A program made the position numbers and the translations under genes. A stretch of DNA of 64,000 bases from assembly GCA_963769585.1 (NCBI GenBank), contig CAVYMJ010000006.1:1302001-1366000 (forward strand), read 5' to 3'. The stretch is from SSC3 sp963769585. GTDB taxonomy: Bacteria > Actinomycetota > Actinomycetes > Propionibacteriales > Nocardioidaceae. The notes below the pieces were generated by a model. The model saw only the letters and a list, made by a program, of their open reading frames with translations, was not told where the DNA came from and did not search any database. Shown here one piece after another: positions 33,475 through 41,499 of this stretch (positions are counted from its first letter, which is position 1; every line of letters begins with the position of its first letter).

Positions 33475-34491
33475 TCAGGGACGAAGCAGGACTTTCGTTG
33501 CACTGCGTTCGTCCATCGCGCGGTAGCCCTCGGCTACCTGGTCGAGTGGCAGCTCCAGATCGAAGACCAGCCCGGGGTTGATGGTTCCGGCGAGCACGAG
33601 CTCGAGCAGGTGCGGCAGGTACTCCCGCACCGGCGCCATGCCGCCGGCCAGACCGACGTTGCGCTCGAACATCTTCCGGACCGGAAGCTCGACGCCGTGC
33701 GGTACGCCGACGAAGCCGACCATGCCTCCCGGCCTGGCCACCTTGAAGGCGGTCTTCATCGACTGGTCCGTTCCCACGCACTCGAGCACCGCGTCGGCAC
33801 CGATGCCGTCTGTCAGGTCCAGGACGCGTTTGGCGCCTTCGTCGCCGCGCTCGCCGACGATGTCGGTCGCCCCGAACGTGCTCGCCAGACGCTGGCGGCT
33901 CTCATGACGTGACATGGCGACAACCCTGGTTGCCCCGAGCTGTTGGGCGGCGATCACTCCGCACAGGCCGACCGCGCCGTCGCCCACGACGACCGCGGTG
34001 CTGCCGGGGCGGACGCGGGCCGCCACTGCTGCGTGCCATCCGGTCGCCATCACATCGGAGAGCGCCAGCAGGGAGGGGACCAGGTCCGGTGAAGGCATCC
34101 CCTCGGTCTTGACCATGCTGCCTTCGGCCTGGAAAACGCGGACGTACTCCCCCTGGCCACCCATGGTGAACCCCAGGTTGTCGCAGACCGACTGCATTCC
34201 GACCCTGCAGTGCGGGCACGTACTGTCGCAGTGGCAGAAGGGAACGACTACGAAGTCGCCCGGCTTGAAGCTCGTCACGGCGTCACCCACGGCTTCGACC
34301 GTGCCGACGACCTCGTGGCCGATGGGGTCACCAGGGGTGATCGGGTTCTCTCCGCGGTACGGCCACAGGTCTGACCCGCAGATGCAGGACGCGACCACGC
34401 GAACGACCGCGTCGGTGGGGCGCTTCACGACAGGCTCTGGCCGCTCTTCGAGCCGGATGTCACCGGCACCGTGGATGGTCGTCACTCGCAT
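33475..34491 (-). CDS. Zinc-dependent alcohol dehydrogenase
   Basis: A 338-residue medium-chain dehydrogenase/reductase. The catalytic zinc ligands are in CICGSD and GHEVVG; the four-Cys structural zinc lobe has a variant spacing (CHCDSTCPHC, then C after MQSV). The NAD(P) Rossmann motif is VVGDGAVGLCGV. The protein resembles the glutathione-independent formaldehyde or threonine dehydrogenase-like branch, but the substrate cannot be fixed. The ATG at 34491 is preferred as the family N-terminus (MRVTTIHGAGDIRLEE); ATG 34500 is possible and has a GGTGG site. Confidence 0.88.
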   Translation of the reverse strand: MRVTTIHGAGDIRLEERPEPVVKRPTDAVVRVVASCICGSDLWPYRGENPITPGDPIGHEVVGTVEAVGDAVTSFKPGDFVVVPFCHCDSTCPHCRVGMQSVCDNLGFTMGGQGEYVRVFQAEGSMVKTEGMPSPDLVPSLLALSDVMATGWHAAVAARVRPGSTAVVVGDGAVGLCGVIAAQQLGATRVVAMSRHESRQRLASTFGATDIVGERGDEGAKRVLDLTDGIGADAVLECVGTDQSMKTAFKVARPGGMVGFVGVPHGVELPVRKMFERNVGLAGGMAPVREYLPHLLELVLAGTINPGLVFDLELPLDQVAEGYRAMDERSATKVLLRP

Positions 34492-34574
34492 GTCGTGCAT
34501 CTTGCCACCCGGTCGGTGACCGGCAGCCGATGAGGTCGGCGGAACCAGCAGGGCGGCGGCGGCGTCCTAGCCGC

Positions 34575-35369
34575 ATGACCCTGACCCTGTACCGCCTCGG
34601 CGCCTTCGCCGTCCCGCTGCTGCTGTTGGCGGCCTGCGCTGACGACACCGTGCTGCCCCAGGCGCCGAGTTCCGACAACCTCGACGGCCGGACGTTCGTC
34701 GGGGATGACGTCAAGGGGCATGGGCTCGTCAAAGGCAGCCGGCTCCGGCTCTCGTTCAAGGACGGCAAGCTCGATGCCCACGCAGGGTGCAACCACCTCT
34801 CCGGCACCGGCCGCCTGGACGACGGGCTCCTGCTCGGAGGCATCGACGTCACGACGGACATGGGCTGCGACCGACCCCTGATGGCCCAGGACACCTGGTT
34901 CTCGGGCTTCCTGAGCTCGAGCCCCCGCGCCGCCGTAAGCCCGGCCGCCCTGGTGCTGACCAAGGACGGCGTCACCCTCACGCTCGAGGACGAGGAGCAC
35001 GCGCGCGCAGCGCAGCCGATCCCGCTGGAAGGCACGACCTGGACCCTCGAGTCGATCCTGACCGGCACCGGCGCAGACGGTGTGGCCAGCAGCGTCGTGG
35101 GCGACGCGCCGACCCTGGTTGTCGAGAGCGGTCGCATCGAGCTTTTCACCGGCTGCAACAGTGGCAGTGGCGACGTACAGGTGGGTAGCCGGGCCATGAC
35201 CGTCTCGGGTCTCGCGTTGACGCAGAAGGCCTGTGCCGACAGTGCGACCTCCGAGCAAGCGGTGCTGGCGGTGCTCAGCGGCGAGGTGAGCTACGAGCAG
35301 GAGTACGACGTCCTGACCCTGACGGCCGGCGACGGACAGTCCGGCCTGCAGTACCGGGCCGTCAGGTGA
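34575..35369 (+). CDS. Lipoprotein with two META domains
   Basis: A 264-residue exported lipoprotein: signal peptide with lipobox LLAAC at about residue 20. Two META (HslJ-like) domains follow, at about 35-140 and 145-262; each has the GCN motif (HAGCNHLSGTG and FTGCNSGSGD) and a downstream Met/Ala-Cys segment (DMGCDRPLM and QKACADS). META domains occur in outer-surface or heat-shock-linked proteins of unclear function. The ATG at 34575 leads straight into the signal peptide. It ends convergently, overlapping the lipase gene by eight bases. Confidence 0.82.
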   Translation: MTLTLYRLGAFAVPLLLLAACADDTVLPQAPSSDNLDGRTFVGDDVKGHGLVKGSRLRLSFKDGKLDAHAGCNHLSGTGRLDDGLLLGGIDVTTDMGCDRPLMAQDTWFSGFLSSSPRAAVSPAALVLTKDGVTLTLEDEEHARAAQPIPLEGTTWTLESILTGTGADGVASSVVGDAPTLVVESGRIELFTGCNSGSGDVQVGSRAMTVSGLALTQKACADSATSEQAVLAVLSGEVSYEQEYDVLTLTAGDGQSGLQYRAVR

Positions 35370-36147
35370 GGAAGTCGTCGACCAGGTTCGCGTAACCGGT
35401 CTGGCCGTTGCGGTTGGGATGGTAGGACTCCCGGACCGGGTTCGACAGCCCGTTGATCCACTCAGTGGTGTCGCAGACTGCGTGGCCGATGAACGCCGAG
35501 GTCGGGTTGGCGAAGCTGAAACCCTTCGCCGCCGCGCGGCCCGAAGTGGTGCTGTTGAGCAGGTCGGCCGTCGCATTGAGCCGGCTCTCCTCCGACGGGC
35601 TGAACCAGGTCCCGGCGTTGCAGTCCTCCCCGTTGAAGATGCGGGGGTAGCCGACCACGACGACCTTCGCGTTGGGGGCCCTGCTCCTGATCGAGGCGTA
35701 CAGCGAGTCCAGCGCGGCCGGTAGCGTGTTGCGGATCTTGCCCTGAGCCGCGTCGATGGCGCCGTTACAGTCCGAGGCCCAGCCGGGCTGAGCGCACTCG
35801 GTGAGCACGTCGCTGAAGCCCGCGTCGTTGCCGCCGACCTGGACCGTGACGTACGTCGTGCTCGAGGTCAGGCTGGTGAGCTGGCTGGCCTTCACGTCTG
35901 CGGTCTTGGCCCCGCTGCATGCCTTGAAGCTCAGCGTCGCCCCGATCCGTGCGGCATCTACCACCGCGTACGCGTACGGAGAGCGGTAGCACGAGCCGCT
36001 GTCGGCGTAGTAGGTACGGGTGCCCACGCCCGAGGCGTAGGAGTCCCCCAGCGCTACGTAGGAACTGGCAGCCTGCGCGCTCGGCATCACGAGCACGCTG
36101 GCGGAGGTCGCCAAGGAGACGACCGCGGCACGGAAGTGGAACTTCAT
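35362..36147 (-). CDS. Secreted SGNH/GDSL lipase-esterase
   Basis: A 261-residue secreted esterase. A signal peptide (ending MPSAQA-A) precedes YVALGDSYASG, whose Ser is the nucleophile; the block GGNDAGF supplies the Asn, and ESYHPNRNG near the C-terminus the Asp/His part of the active site. Six Cys residues in pairs (GSCYR/ACSG, ECAQPGWASDC, DCNAG/AVCDT) match the disulfide pattern of streptomycete extracellular SGNH lipases. The substrate is probably a fatty-acid ester. Confidence 0.9.
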   Translation of the reverse strand: MKFHFRAAVVSLATSASVLVMPSAQAASSYVALGDSYASGVGTRTYYADSGSCYRSPYAYAVVDAARIGATLSFKACSGAKTADVKASQLTSLTSSTTYVTVQVGGNDAGFSDVLTECAQPGWASDCNGAIDAAQGKIRNTLPAALDSLYASIRSRAPNAKVVVVGYPRIFNGEDCNAGTWFSPSEESRLNATADLLNSTTSGRAAAKGFSFANPTSAFIGHAVCDTTEWINGLSNPVRESYHPNRNGQTGYANLVDDFLT

Positions 36148-36283
36148 GCCCGAGCACCCTTCAGTCCAGCGGCTGGGTGCGCAGCCGGTCTATGTGCTGA
36201 CTATGGGGACAATAGGGTTGATTCGTCCATAGCCCGCGACGACTTGGAGCTGGGGCGCAGGCCCGTACTCCGGGCGGCATCGG

Positions 36284-36311
36284 TTGACCTATCTCATATG
36301 TGAGATACCGT
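36284..36311 (+). promoter_or_regulatory. Promoter with palindromic operator in the spacer
   Basis: TTGACC (36284-36289) and TACCGT (36306-36311) are 16 bases apart. The perfect palindrome TATCTCA-TATG-TGAGATA (36290-36307) fills the spacer and touches both boxes. Transcription would begin at about 36318-36319, exactly at the GTG start codon, so the mRNA would be leaderless. The N-terminal HTH of the encoded protein is the obvious candidate binder. Confidence 0.6.
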
Positions 36312-36318
36312 CAGGCCT

Positions 36319-37845
36319 GTGACTGAGGACTACTTGTCCCGGATCGGGAACCTGATCCGCGACGCGCGCAAGCATCGAGGCCTGACCCAGACCCAGCTGG
36401 CCGAGGTGCTGAACACGAGCCAGAGTGCGGTGAACCGTATCGAGCGGGGCCACCAGAACCTCTCCCTGGAGATGCTCGCCCGCATCGGAGAGGCACTCGA
36501 CTCGGAGATCGTGGCGCTCGGGGCCGGCCCCACGCACCTGCGGGTCACCGGTCCGACGACGCTGTCGGGGAACATCGACGTGAAGTCCTCCAAGAACGCC
36601 GGGGTGGCTCTGCTCTGCGCTTCGCTGCTCAACCAGGGCCGCACCACCCTGCGCCGCGTAGCACGAATCGAGGAGGTCAACCGGCTGCTCGAGGTGCTGG
36701 CCAGCCTCGGCGTACGGACCACCTGGCTCAACGACGAAGGCGATCTGGAGATCGTCCCGCCGGCGGTGCTCGACCTGGGCCGGATCGACGAGGAGGCCGC
36801 CCGCCGAACCCGCTCGATCATCATGTTCCTAGGCCCGCTGATGCACCGGTCGGACTCCTTCGAGCTGCCGTACGCCGGAGGCTGCGACCTGGGCACCCGG
36901 ACCGTCGAGCCCCACATGGCGGCCCTGCGCCCCTTCGGCCTGGAGGTGAAGGCCACCGAGGGCAGCTACCACGCCACCGTGAACCACGACATCTCGCCGC
37001 AACGGCCGATCGTGCTGACCGAGCGCGGCGATACGGTCACTGAGAACACCCTGATGGCCGCGGCCCGGTTCGACGGGGTCACGGTCATCCGCAATGCCAG
37101 CCCCAACTACATGGTCCAGGACCTCTGCTTCTACCTGCAGAAGCTCGGGGTGCGCATCGACGGGGTCGGCACCACCACCCTCACCGTGCACGGACAGGTC
37201 CACATCGACGTGGACGTCGACTATGCACCCTCGGAGGACCCCATCGAGGCGATGTCGCTGCTGGCCGCGGCCATCGTCACCGAGTCCGAGATCACTATCC
37301 GCCGGGTGCCGATCGAGTTCCTCGAGATCGAGCTCGCTCTGCTGGAGGAGATGGGCTTCCGCTACGAGACGACCCAGGAGTACGTCGCGGACAACGGCCA
37401 CACTCGCCTGCTCGATCTCACCACGCGCGTGTCACGGCTTCACTCCCCCATCGACAAGATCCACCCGATGCCGTTCCCCGGCCTCAACATCGACAACCTG
37501 CCCTTCTTCGCGATCATCGCGGCCACGGCTGAGGGCAGCACGTTGATCCACGACTGGGTCTATGAGAACCGGGCGATCTATCTGACCGAGCTCACCAAGC
37601 TCGGAGCCGTCGTACAGCTGCTCGACCCGCACCGTGTCCGAATCGAGGGACCCACCCGCTGGTCGGGTGCCGAGATCGTGTGCCCCCCGGCACTCCGCCC
37701 GGCGGTGGTGATCCTGCTGGCCATGCTGGCCTCCAAGGGCACCTCGGTGTTGCGCTCGGTCTATGTGATCAACCGCGGCTACGAGGACCTGGCTACCCGG
37801 CTCAACGCCCTGGGCGCCAGCATCGAGACCTTCCGGGACATCTGA
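36319..37845 (+). CDS. HTH-MurA fusion: XRE domain plus enolpyruvyl transferase
   Basis: A 508-residue two-domain protein. Residues 10-62 are an XRE-type helix-turn-helix (LIRDARKHRGLTQTQLAEVL, then TSQSAVNRIERGH). Residues 74-506 form an EPSP-synthase/MurA fold: the KN pair in SSKNAG, the catalytic Cys189 in GGCDLGTR, and RGYEDL at the end. MurA adds enolpyruvate to UDP-GlcNAc in the first step of peptidoglycan synthesis; with the Cys retained this domain may be active, or may serve as a ligand-sensing module of a regulator. There is no SD site, consistent with a leaderless start. Confidence 0.88.
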   Translation: MTEDYLSRIGNLIRDARKHRGLTQTQLAEVLNTSQSAVNRIERGHQNLSLEMLARIGEALDSEIVALGAGPTHLRVTGPTTLSGNIDVKSSKNAGVALLCASLLNQGRTTLRRVARIEEVNRLLEVLASLGVRTTWLNDEGDLEIVPPAVLDLGRIDEEAARRTRSIIMFLGPLMHRSDSFELPYAGGCDLGTRTVEPHMAALRPFGLEVKATEGSYHATVNHDISPQRPIVLTERGDTVTENTLMAAARFDGVTVIRNASPNYMVQDLCFYLQKLGVRIDGVGTTTLTVHGQVHIDVDVDYAPSEDPIEAMSLLAAAIVTESEITIRRVPIEFLEIELALLEEMGFRYETTQEYVADNGHTRLLDLTTRVSRLHSPIDKIHPMPFPGLNIDNLPFFAIIAATAEGSTLIHDWVYENRAIYLTELTKLGAVVQLLDPHRVRIEGPTRWSGAEIVCPPALRPAVVILLAMLASKGTSVLRSVYVINRGYEDLATRLNALGASIETFRDI

Positions 37846-37866
37846 GGAACCTGAGCTCGGCCTCAG
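37842..37866. terminator. Weak inverted repeat between convergent stops
   Basis: CTGAGG (37842-37847) pairs with CCTCAG (37861-37866) across 13 bases; both flanking stop codons lie in the arms. No T-tract is present. It is a possible short terminator only. Confidence 0.25.
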
Positions 37867-38126
37867 GCGTCGAACAGCGACTCCAGGAACGAGCGTGCCT
37901 TGGGCCGGCTCGGTGGCGGTGCAGTCATGTCGGCGGTGATCCGCGGCAGGGGCTCAGTGATCGGTCCGCTGGACAGGTGCCAGTCGTTCTCGGCCTCGCT
38001 CAGCGAGCCGACGTCGGCGCGCTCGAGGAAGATCCCAGAGCAGGACGAGCACTTGGCTACGACGGCGTCGCCGATCTGGCGGCTCACCATGGTTCCCTGG
38101 CACTTGGGGCACGTCATCTCGTCCAT
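37863..38126 (-). CDS. TFIIB-type zinc-ribbon protein
   Basis: An 87-residue protein with one zinc ribbon: CPKC near the N-terminus and CSSC about 20 residues later, followed by GIFLERADVGSLSEAE, the typical continuation of the zf-TFIIB family (COG3809). The C-terminal half is Pro-rich. The function of these small proteins is unknown. The ATG at 38126 starts the family motif directly (MDEMTCPKC). Confidence 0.85.
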   Translation of the reverse strand: MDEMTCPKCQGTMVSRQIGDAVVAKCSSCSGIFLERADVGSLSEAENDWHLSSGPITEPLPRITADMTAPPPSRPKARSFLESLFDA

Positions 38127-38211
38127 GCCTCGAAGGTACCGCGCAAGGGCGGGACAGACTGAGTAGCAACGCGGATGTCCCGGCAACTGGCTGGGACGCG
38201 ATACTGCTCGG

Positions 38212-39012
38212 GTGAGTAGACCACGCACGGGGTTCCCCTTCCTCGACGAGCCCGAGGGCGTGCTGGCCTTCGCCCATCGGGGCGGCGCCGCCCACCCGGA
38301 CCTGTCGGGGCTGGAGAACACGATGGCTGCCTTCGAGCACGCTGTCGCTCTGGGATACGACTATCTGGAGACCGACGTCCACGCCACCCGGGACGGGGTG
38401 CTCCTGGCCTTCCACGACGACGTGCTCGAGCGGGTGACAGGCCAGGTAGGCGTGATCTACGACCAGCGGTACGGCGACCTGGCCGGGGCCCTGGTCGGCG
38501 GAGCGCATCCCATTCCGAGGCTGGCCGACCTGATGGAGCACTTCCCGCAAGCCCGGTTCAACATCGACATCAAGTCCCAGGGGGCCAACGAGCCGCTTGC
38601 CCGGCTGCTGGAGCGAACCGGGGCACACGATCGGGTGCTCATCGGCTCCTTCGACGAAGCGGTGATCCGGATGTTCCGTAAGAGCCTGCACAAGCCGGTC
38701 GCGACCGCCTGCGGGCCGGTAGCCGCGGCGGCGAACCGGGCCGGGCTTCCGGTCAGGGGGCTGCTTCGCGACGACGGCGTGGCCTTCCAAGTGCCGCATC
38801 GGCACCATGGGGTACGTGTGGTCACCGAGCAGTTCGTCAGGCGGGCCCACTCGGGCGGCCGACATGTGCATGTGTGGACCATCGACGACCCCGACGAGAT
38901 GAGGGACCTGCTCGACCTCGGCGTGGACGGCATCTTCACCGACCGGACCGACCTGCTGCGCGACGTACTTCGCGAGCGCGGCCTCTGGCACGCAACAGGA
39001 GGGGCAGCATGA
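38212..39012 (+). CDS. Glycerophosphodiester phosphodiesterase
   Basis: A 266-residue enzyme that splits glycerophosphodiesters to glycerol-3-phosphate and an alcohol. The metal and catalytic motifs are AHRGG, ENT, ETDVH and AFHDD, and the C-terminal VHVWTIDDPDEM and GVDGIFTDR blocks are complete. No signal peptide is present, so it acts in the cytoplasm. It overlaps the downstream permease as ATGA, suggesting joint function in handling a phosphodiester or its product. Confidence 0.92.
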   Translation: MSRPRTGFPFLDEPEGVLAFAHRGGAAHPDLSGLENTMAAFEHAVALGYDYLETDVHATRDGVLLAFHDDVLERVTGQVGVIYDQRYGDLAGALVGGAHPIPRLADLMEHFPQARFNIDIKSQGANEPLARLLERTGAHDRVLIGSFDEAVIRMFRKSLHKPVATACGPVAAAANRAGLPVRGLLRDDGVAFQVPHRHHGVRVVTEQFVRRAHSGGRHVHVWTIDDPDEMRDLLDLGVDGIFTDRTDLLRDVLRERGLWHATGGAA

Positions 39013-40382
39013 GTGACACCCCCGCGGGCATCGCGAACCTGGAGCCGCTGGCCCGCAAGAAGGAGCAGCGGGCCTGGTACTGGTACGACTGGGCCAACTC
39101 GGCATACGTGACAACGACGGCGGCGGTGCTGTTCGCGCCGTACCTGACCACCGTGGCTGAGCGCGCCGCTGGTTGCGAGGTCGGGGACGACGCTCCTGTC
39201 TGCCGTACCGACCTCTCGGTTCTCGGGCTCGGCATCTCCCCCGGCTCGCTGGTCTTCTACCTGGTGACCCTGGCCACGCTTCTGTCGGCCCTGGTCCTAC
39301 CGGTCGTCGGCGCGGCCGCAGACCGGTCATCGAGGAAGACGACCGTGATGGCTGGCTACGCGTGGGCCGGCAGCGGGTTCGCCGGGCTGATGTTCTTCGT
39401 CACGGGGACCAACTGGCAGCTGGGCGGGATCCTGCTGCTGCTCGCCACCCTCTGTCTCGGGTCCTCGCTGGTGGTGTACGACGCGATCCTGTGCGAGATA
39501 GCCACCCCGGACGAGCGCGACCGGGTCTCCTCGCAGGGTTGGGCCCGCGGCTACCTGGGCGGCGGGCTGCTCCTGGCGGCGAACTTCGGGCTGCTGTCGG
39601 TGATGGACGACACCGAGCTGGCAGTGCGGATCAGCCTGGTCTCCGCAGCCCTGTGGTGGGGTGCCTTCACCATCATCCCGTACCGCGGAATCCGCAATCG
39701 CGAGCCGGTCAACATCGTGCCCGAGCGCGGCGGGCTGGTCCGGGAGAGCTTCGGTCAGCTCTGGGCGACGCTGCAGGACCTTCGCCGCTACCCGGTCACT
39801 CTCACCTTCCTGGTCGCCTACCTGTTCTACAACGACGGCATCCAGACAGTGATCTACGCGGCCTCGGTCTACGGCGAGAAGCAGCTCGGCTTCGAGAAGG
39901 CCACCGTGCTGAGCGCGTTCCTGGTCGTTCAGTTCGTGGGCGTTGCCGGGGCGCTGCTCTTCGGGCGGCTGGCCCGGTCGAAGGGTGCTCGGAAGGTCAT
40001 CCTGGCTGGTCTGGCGATCTGGGTACTGGTCGTCACGGCGGGCTACTTCGCGCCCGAGAAGAACTTCCCGCTCTTCCTGATCCTCGCGGCGTCGATCGGG
40101 CTCGTCCTGGGGGGAACCCAGGCGCTCTCCCGGTCCTTCTTCAGCCAGCTCATCCCCCGCGGCCGAGAGGCGGAGTACTTCAGCCTGTACCAGGCTTGTG
40201 AGCGGGGCACGAGCTGGATGGGAACCCTGGTCTTCGGGCTGGTGCATCAGTGGACCGACTCCTACCGGCCGGCGATCTTCGCCCTGATGGTCTTCTTCGT
40301 CGTCGGCGGTGTCCTTCTGCTCAAGGTGGACCCACGTCGTGGCATCGCCGAAGCGGGGAACGTGGCACCCGCCGTGATCTGA
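39009..40382 (+). CDS. Atg22/UMF1-like MFS permease
   Basis: A 457-residue membrane protein with about twelve helices. The N-terminal WYWYDWANSAY motif and the later YDAILCEIATPDERDRVSSQ loop are typical of the UMF1 group related to yeast vacuolar Atg22 effluxers. The substrate is unknown; in bacteria the group is poorly studied. It is coupled to the phosphodiesterase gene by a 4-base overlap. The start ATG at 39009 has GGAGGGG shortly upstream. Confidence 0.87.
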   Translation: MSDTPAGIANLEPLARKKEQRAWYWYDWANSAYVTTTAAVLFAPYLTTVAERAAGCEVGDDAPVCRTDLSVLGLGISPGSLVFYLVTLATLLSALVLPVVGAAADRSSRKTTVMAGYAWAGSGFAGLMFFVTGTNWQLGGILLLLATLCLGSSLVVYDAILCEIATPDERDRVSSQGWARGYLGGGLLLAANFGLLSVMDDTELAVRISLVSAALWWGAFTIIPYRGIRNREPVNIVPERGGLVRESFGQLWATLQDLRRYPVTLTFLVAYLFYNDGIQTVIYAASVYGEKQLGFEKATVLSAFLVVQFVGVAGALLFGRLARSKGARKVILAGLAIWVLVVTAGYFAPEKNFPLFLILAASIGLVLGGTQALSRSFFSQLIPRGREAEYFSLYQACERGTSWMGTLVFGLVHQWTDSYRPAIFALMVFFVVGGVLLLKVDPRRGIAEAGNVAPAVI

Positions 40383-40472
40383 GAGACCGGTCCAGACGGC
40401 TGTCTTGGACAAGTGTCAAGATCACGCGCTTCGGGCACTGTAAGGAGTCATAGGATTGGTTGCTCCAATTGG

Positions 40473-40498
40473 GGAATCTCTGGCAGACCCCCTACGTT
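40473..40498 (+). promoter_or_regulatory. Sigma-R/SigH-type promoter of rbpA
   Basis: GGAAT (40473-40477) and GTT (40496-40498) are exactly 18 bases apart, which is the consensus of thiol-oxidative-stress ECF sigma factors (SigR of Streptomyces, SigH of Mycobacterium). Streptomyces rbpA is known to have such a promoter. Transcription would start near 40505, giving a leader of about 100 bases with a stable hairpin GCTTCC-TGTC-GGAAGC (40557-40572) and the pair GGTTC/GAACC (40516-40520, 40551-40555). Confidence 0.75.
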
Positions 40499-40605
40499 GG
40501 AGTGTCTGGAGGGTTGGTTCTTGTCGCGCACCCACATGGGGACCGTGCACGAACCGGCTTCCTGTCGGAAGCAACGGGGAAACACAGACTTACGGGAGGT
40601 AGCTC

Positions 40606-40986
40606 ATGGCAGAGCGGAGTTTGAGAGGCGCTCGGCTTGGTGGGCAGAGTTTCGAGGACGAGCGCGGTATCGAGTTCGCCGCCCGGCAGCGCGTCGCCTA
40701 CGTCTGCCCTCAAGGACATGACTTCGAGATCGTGATGTCCGCCGAGGCGGACGTGCCGGCTCTGTGGGAGTGCCCGCGCTGCGGCGCCGAGGCGCTCAGC
40801 CGCGACGGTGCCCCGCCCGAGCCCAAGAACGAGAAGCCGGCACGCACGCACTGGGACATGCTCCTGGAGCGGCGCAGCATCAAGGAGCTCGAGGACATTC
40901 TCGCCGAGCGCGTGGCGCTGCTCCGCGGCGGCGAGATCGGCCCGGCTCACCTGCATCGCGGCAACAAGAAGGCCAAGAGCGCCTGA
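40606..40986 (+). CDS. rbpA: RNA polymerase-binding protein RbpA
   Basis: A 126-residue actinobacterial transcription factor that binds the principal sigma factor and helps form open complexes. The Cys pairs of its core domain (VCPQGHDF and CPRCGAEA), the basic linker after PPEPKNEKP, and the C-terminal sigma-interaction domain THWDMLLERRSIKELEDIL (in parts) are all present. GGGAGGT sits ideally before the ATG. Transcription probably comes from the GGAAT-N18-GTT promoter, and an intrinsic terminator follows the gene. Confidence 0.96.
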   Translation: MAERSLRGARLGGQSFEDERGIEFAARQRVAYVCPQGHDFEIVMSAEADVPALWECPRCGAEALSRDGAPPEPKNEKPARTHWDMLLERRSIKELEDILAERVALLRGGEIGPAHLHRGNKKAKSA

Positions 40987-40999
40987 CAGGCTGAAAGCG

Positions 41000-41030
41000 A
41001 AGCCCCCGGGACCAGTGTCCGGGGGCTTTC
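41000..41030. terminator. Intrinsic terminator after rbpA
   Basis: AGCCCCCGGGAC and GTCCGGGGGCT pair around CAGT with one bulged base, followed by TTTC on the plus strand; AAGC on the left gives a short T-run for the minus strand. It lies between the convergent rbpA and fxsA genes and may serve both. Confidence 0.75.
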
Positions 41031-41037
41031 GTCTGCC

Positions 41038-41499
41038 CTAGTCGACGACCTCGCCGTGCACCACGTCGGGGCCCGCACCCGGTCTGCTACCCGGTCCGCC
41101 ACCGGGTGTCGGCGGCAGGTTGACGGTGGTGATGCGCTTCGCCACGGCTCTGGCCAGTACCCGCCGGGCGACCGGCCGGGTGAAGGGCAGGATGCACACC
41201 AGCCCGAGGACGTCGGTGACGAAGCCCGGCGTGATCAGCAGGGTTCCCCCGACCAGGATCAACGCGCCGTCGGCCAGCTCACGGTGGGGCAGCTTGTGTG
41301 ACTCGATCGCCGTGGTGAGCGCCCGCCAGGCCCGGCGGCCCTCGCGCTTGACCAGCAGGGACCCCAGGACGCCGTCAGCGACCAGCAGCAGGATGGTCCA
41401 CCAGGGCCCGATCACCTGGCCGATCTGGATCAGGAAGTAGATCTCGACGATCGGCATGACCACGAAGAGTCCGACGAGCAGCAGGAAGCGAGGTCTCAC
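41038..41499 (-). CDS. fxsA: FxsA-family membrane protein
   Basis: A 153-residue membrane protein with about three to four helices (LLLVGLFVVMPIVEIYFLI at the start, then the GPWWTILLLVADGVLGSLLV pair). Other FxsA features are KREGRRAWRAL, GALILVGGTLLITPGFVTD and GLVCILPFTRP. Escherichia coli FxsA affects exclusion of phage T7 by an F factor, but the normal role is unknown. The C-terminal tail is Gly/Pro-rich. The GTG start overlaps the mannose-synthase stop as GTGA, making it the last gene of the lnt-ppm1-fxsA operon. Confidence 0.88.
   Translation of the reverse strand: MRPRFLLLVGLFVVMPIVEIYFLIQIGQVIGPWWTILLLVADGVLGSLLVKREGRRAWRALTTAIESHKLPHRELADGALILVGGTLLITPGFVTDVLGLVCILPFTRPVARRVLARAVAKRITTVNLPPTPGGGPGSRPGAGPDVVHGEVVD

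Noticed and set aside
33258..33503. 81-codon minus-strand frame between VOC and dehydrogenase genes
   Set aside because: It overlaps the 3' end of the dehydrogenase gene, includes the diverged repeat and matches nothing recognisable.
36319..37845. Calling the HTH-MurA gene simply murA
   Set aside because: The N-terminal XRE domain and the self-operator make it distinct from the housekeeping enzyme, which is presumably elsewhere.
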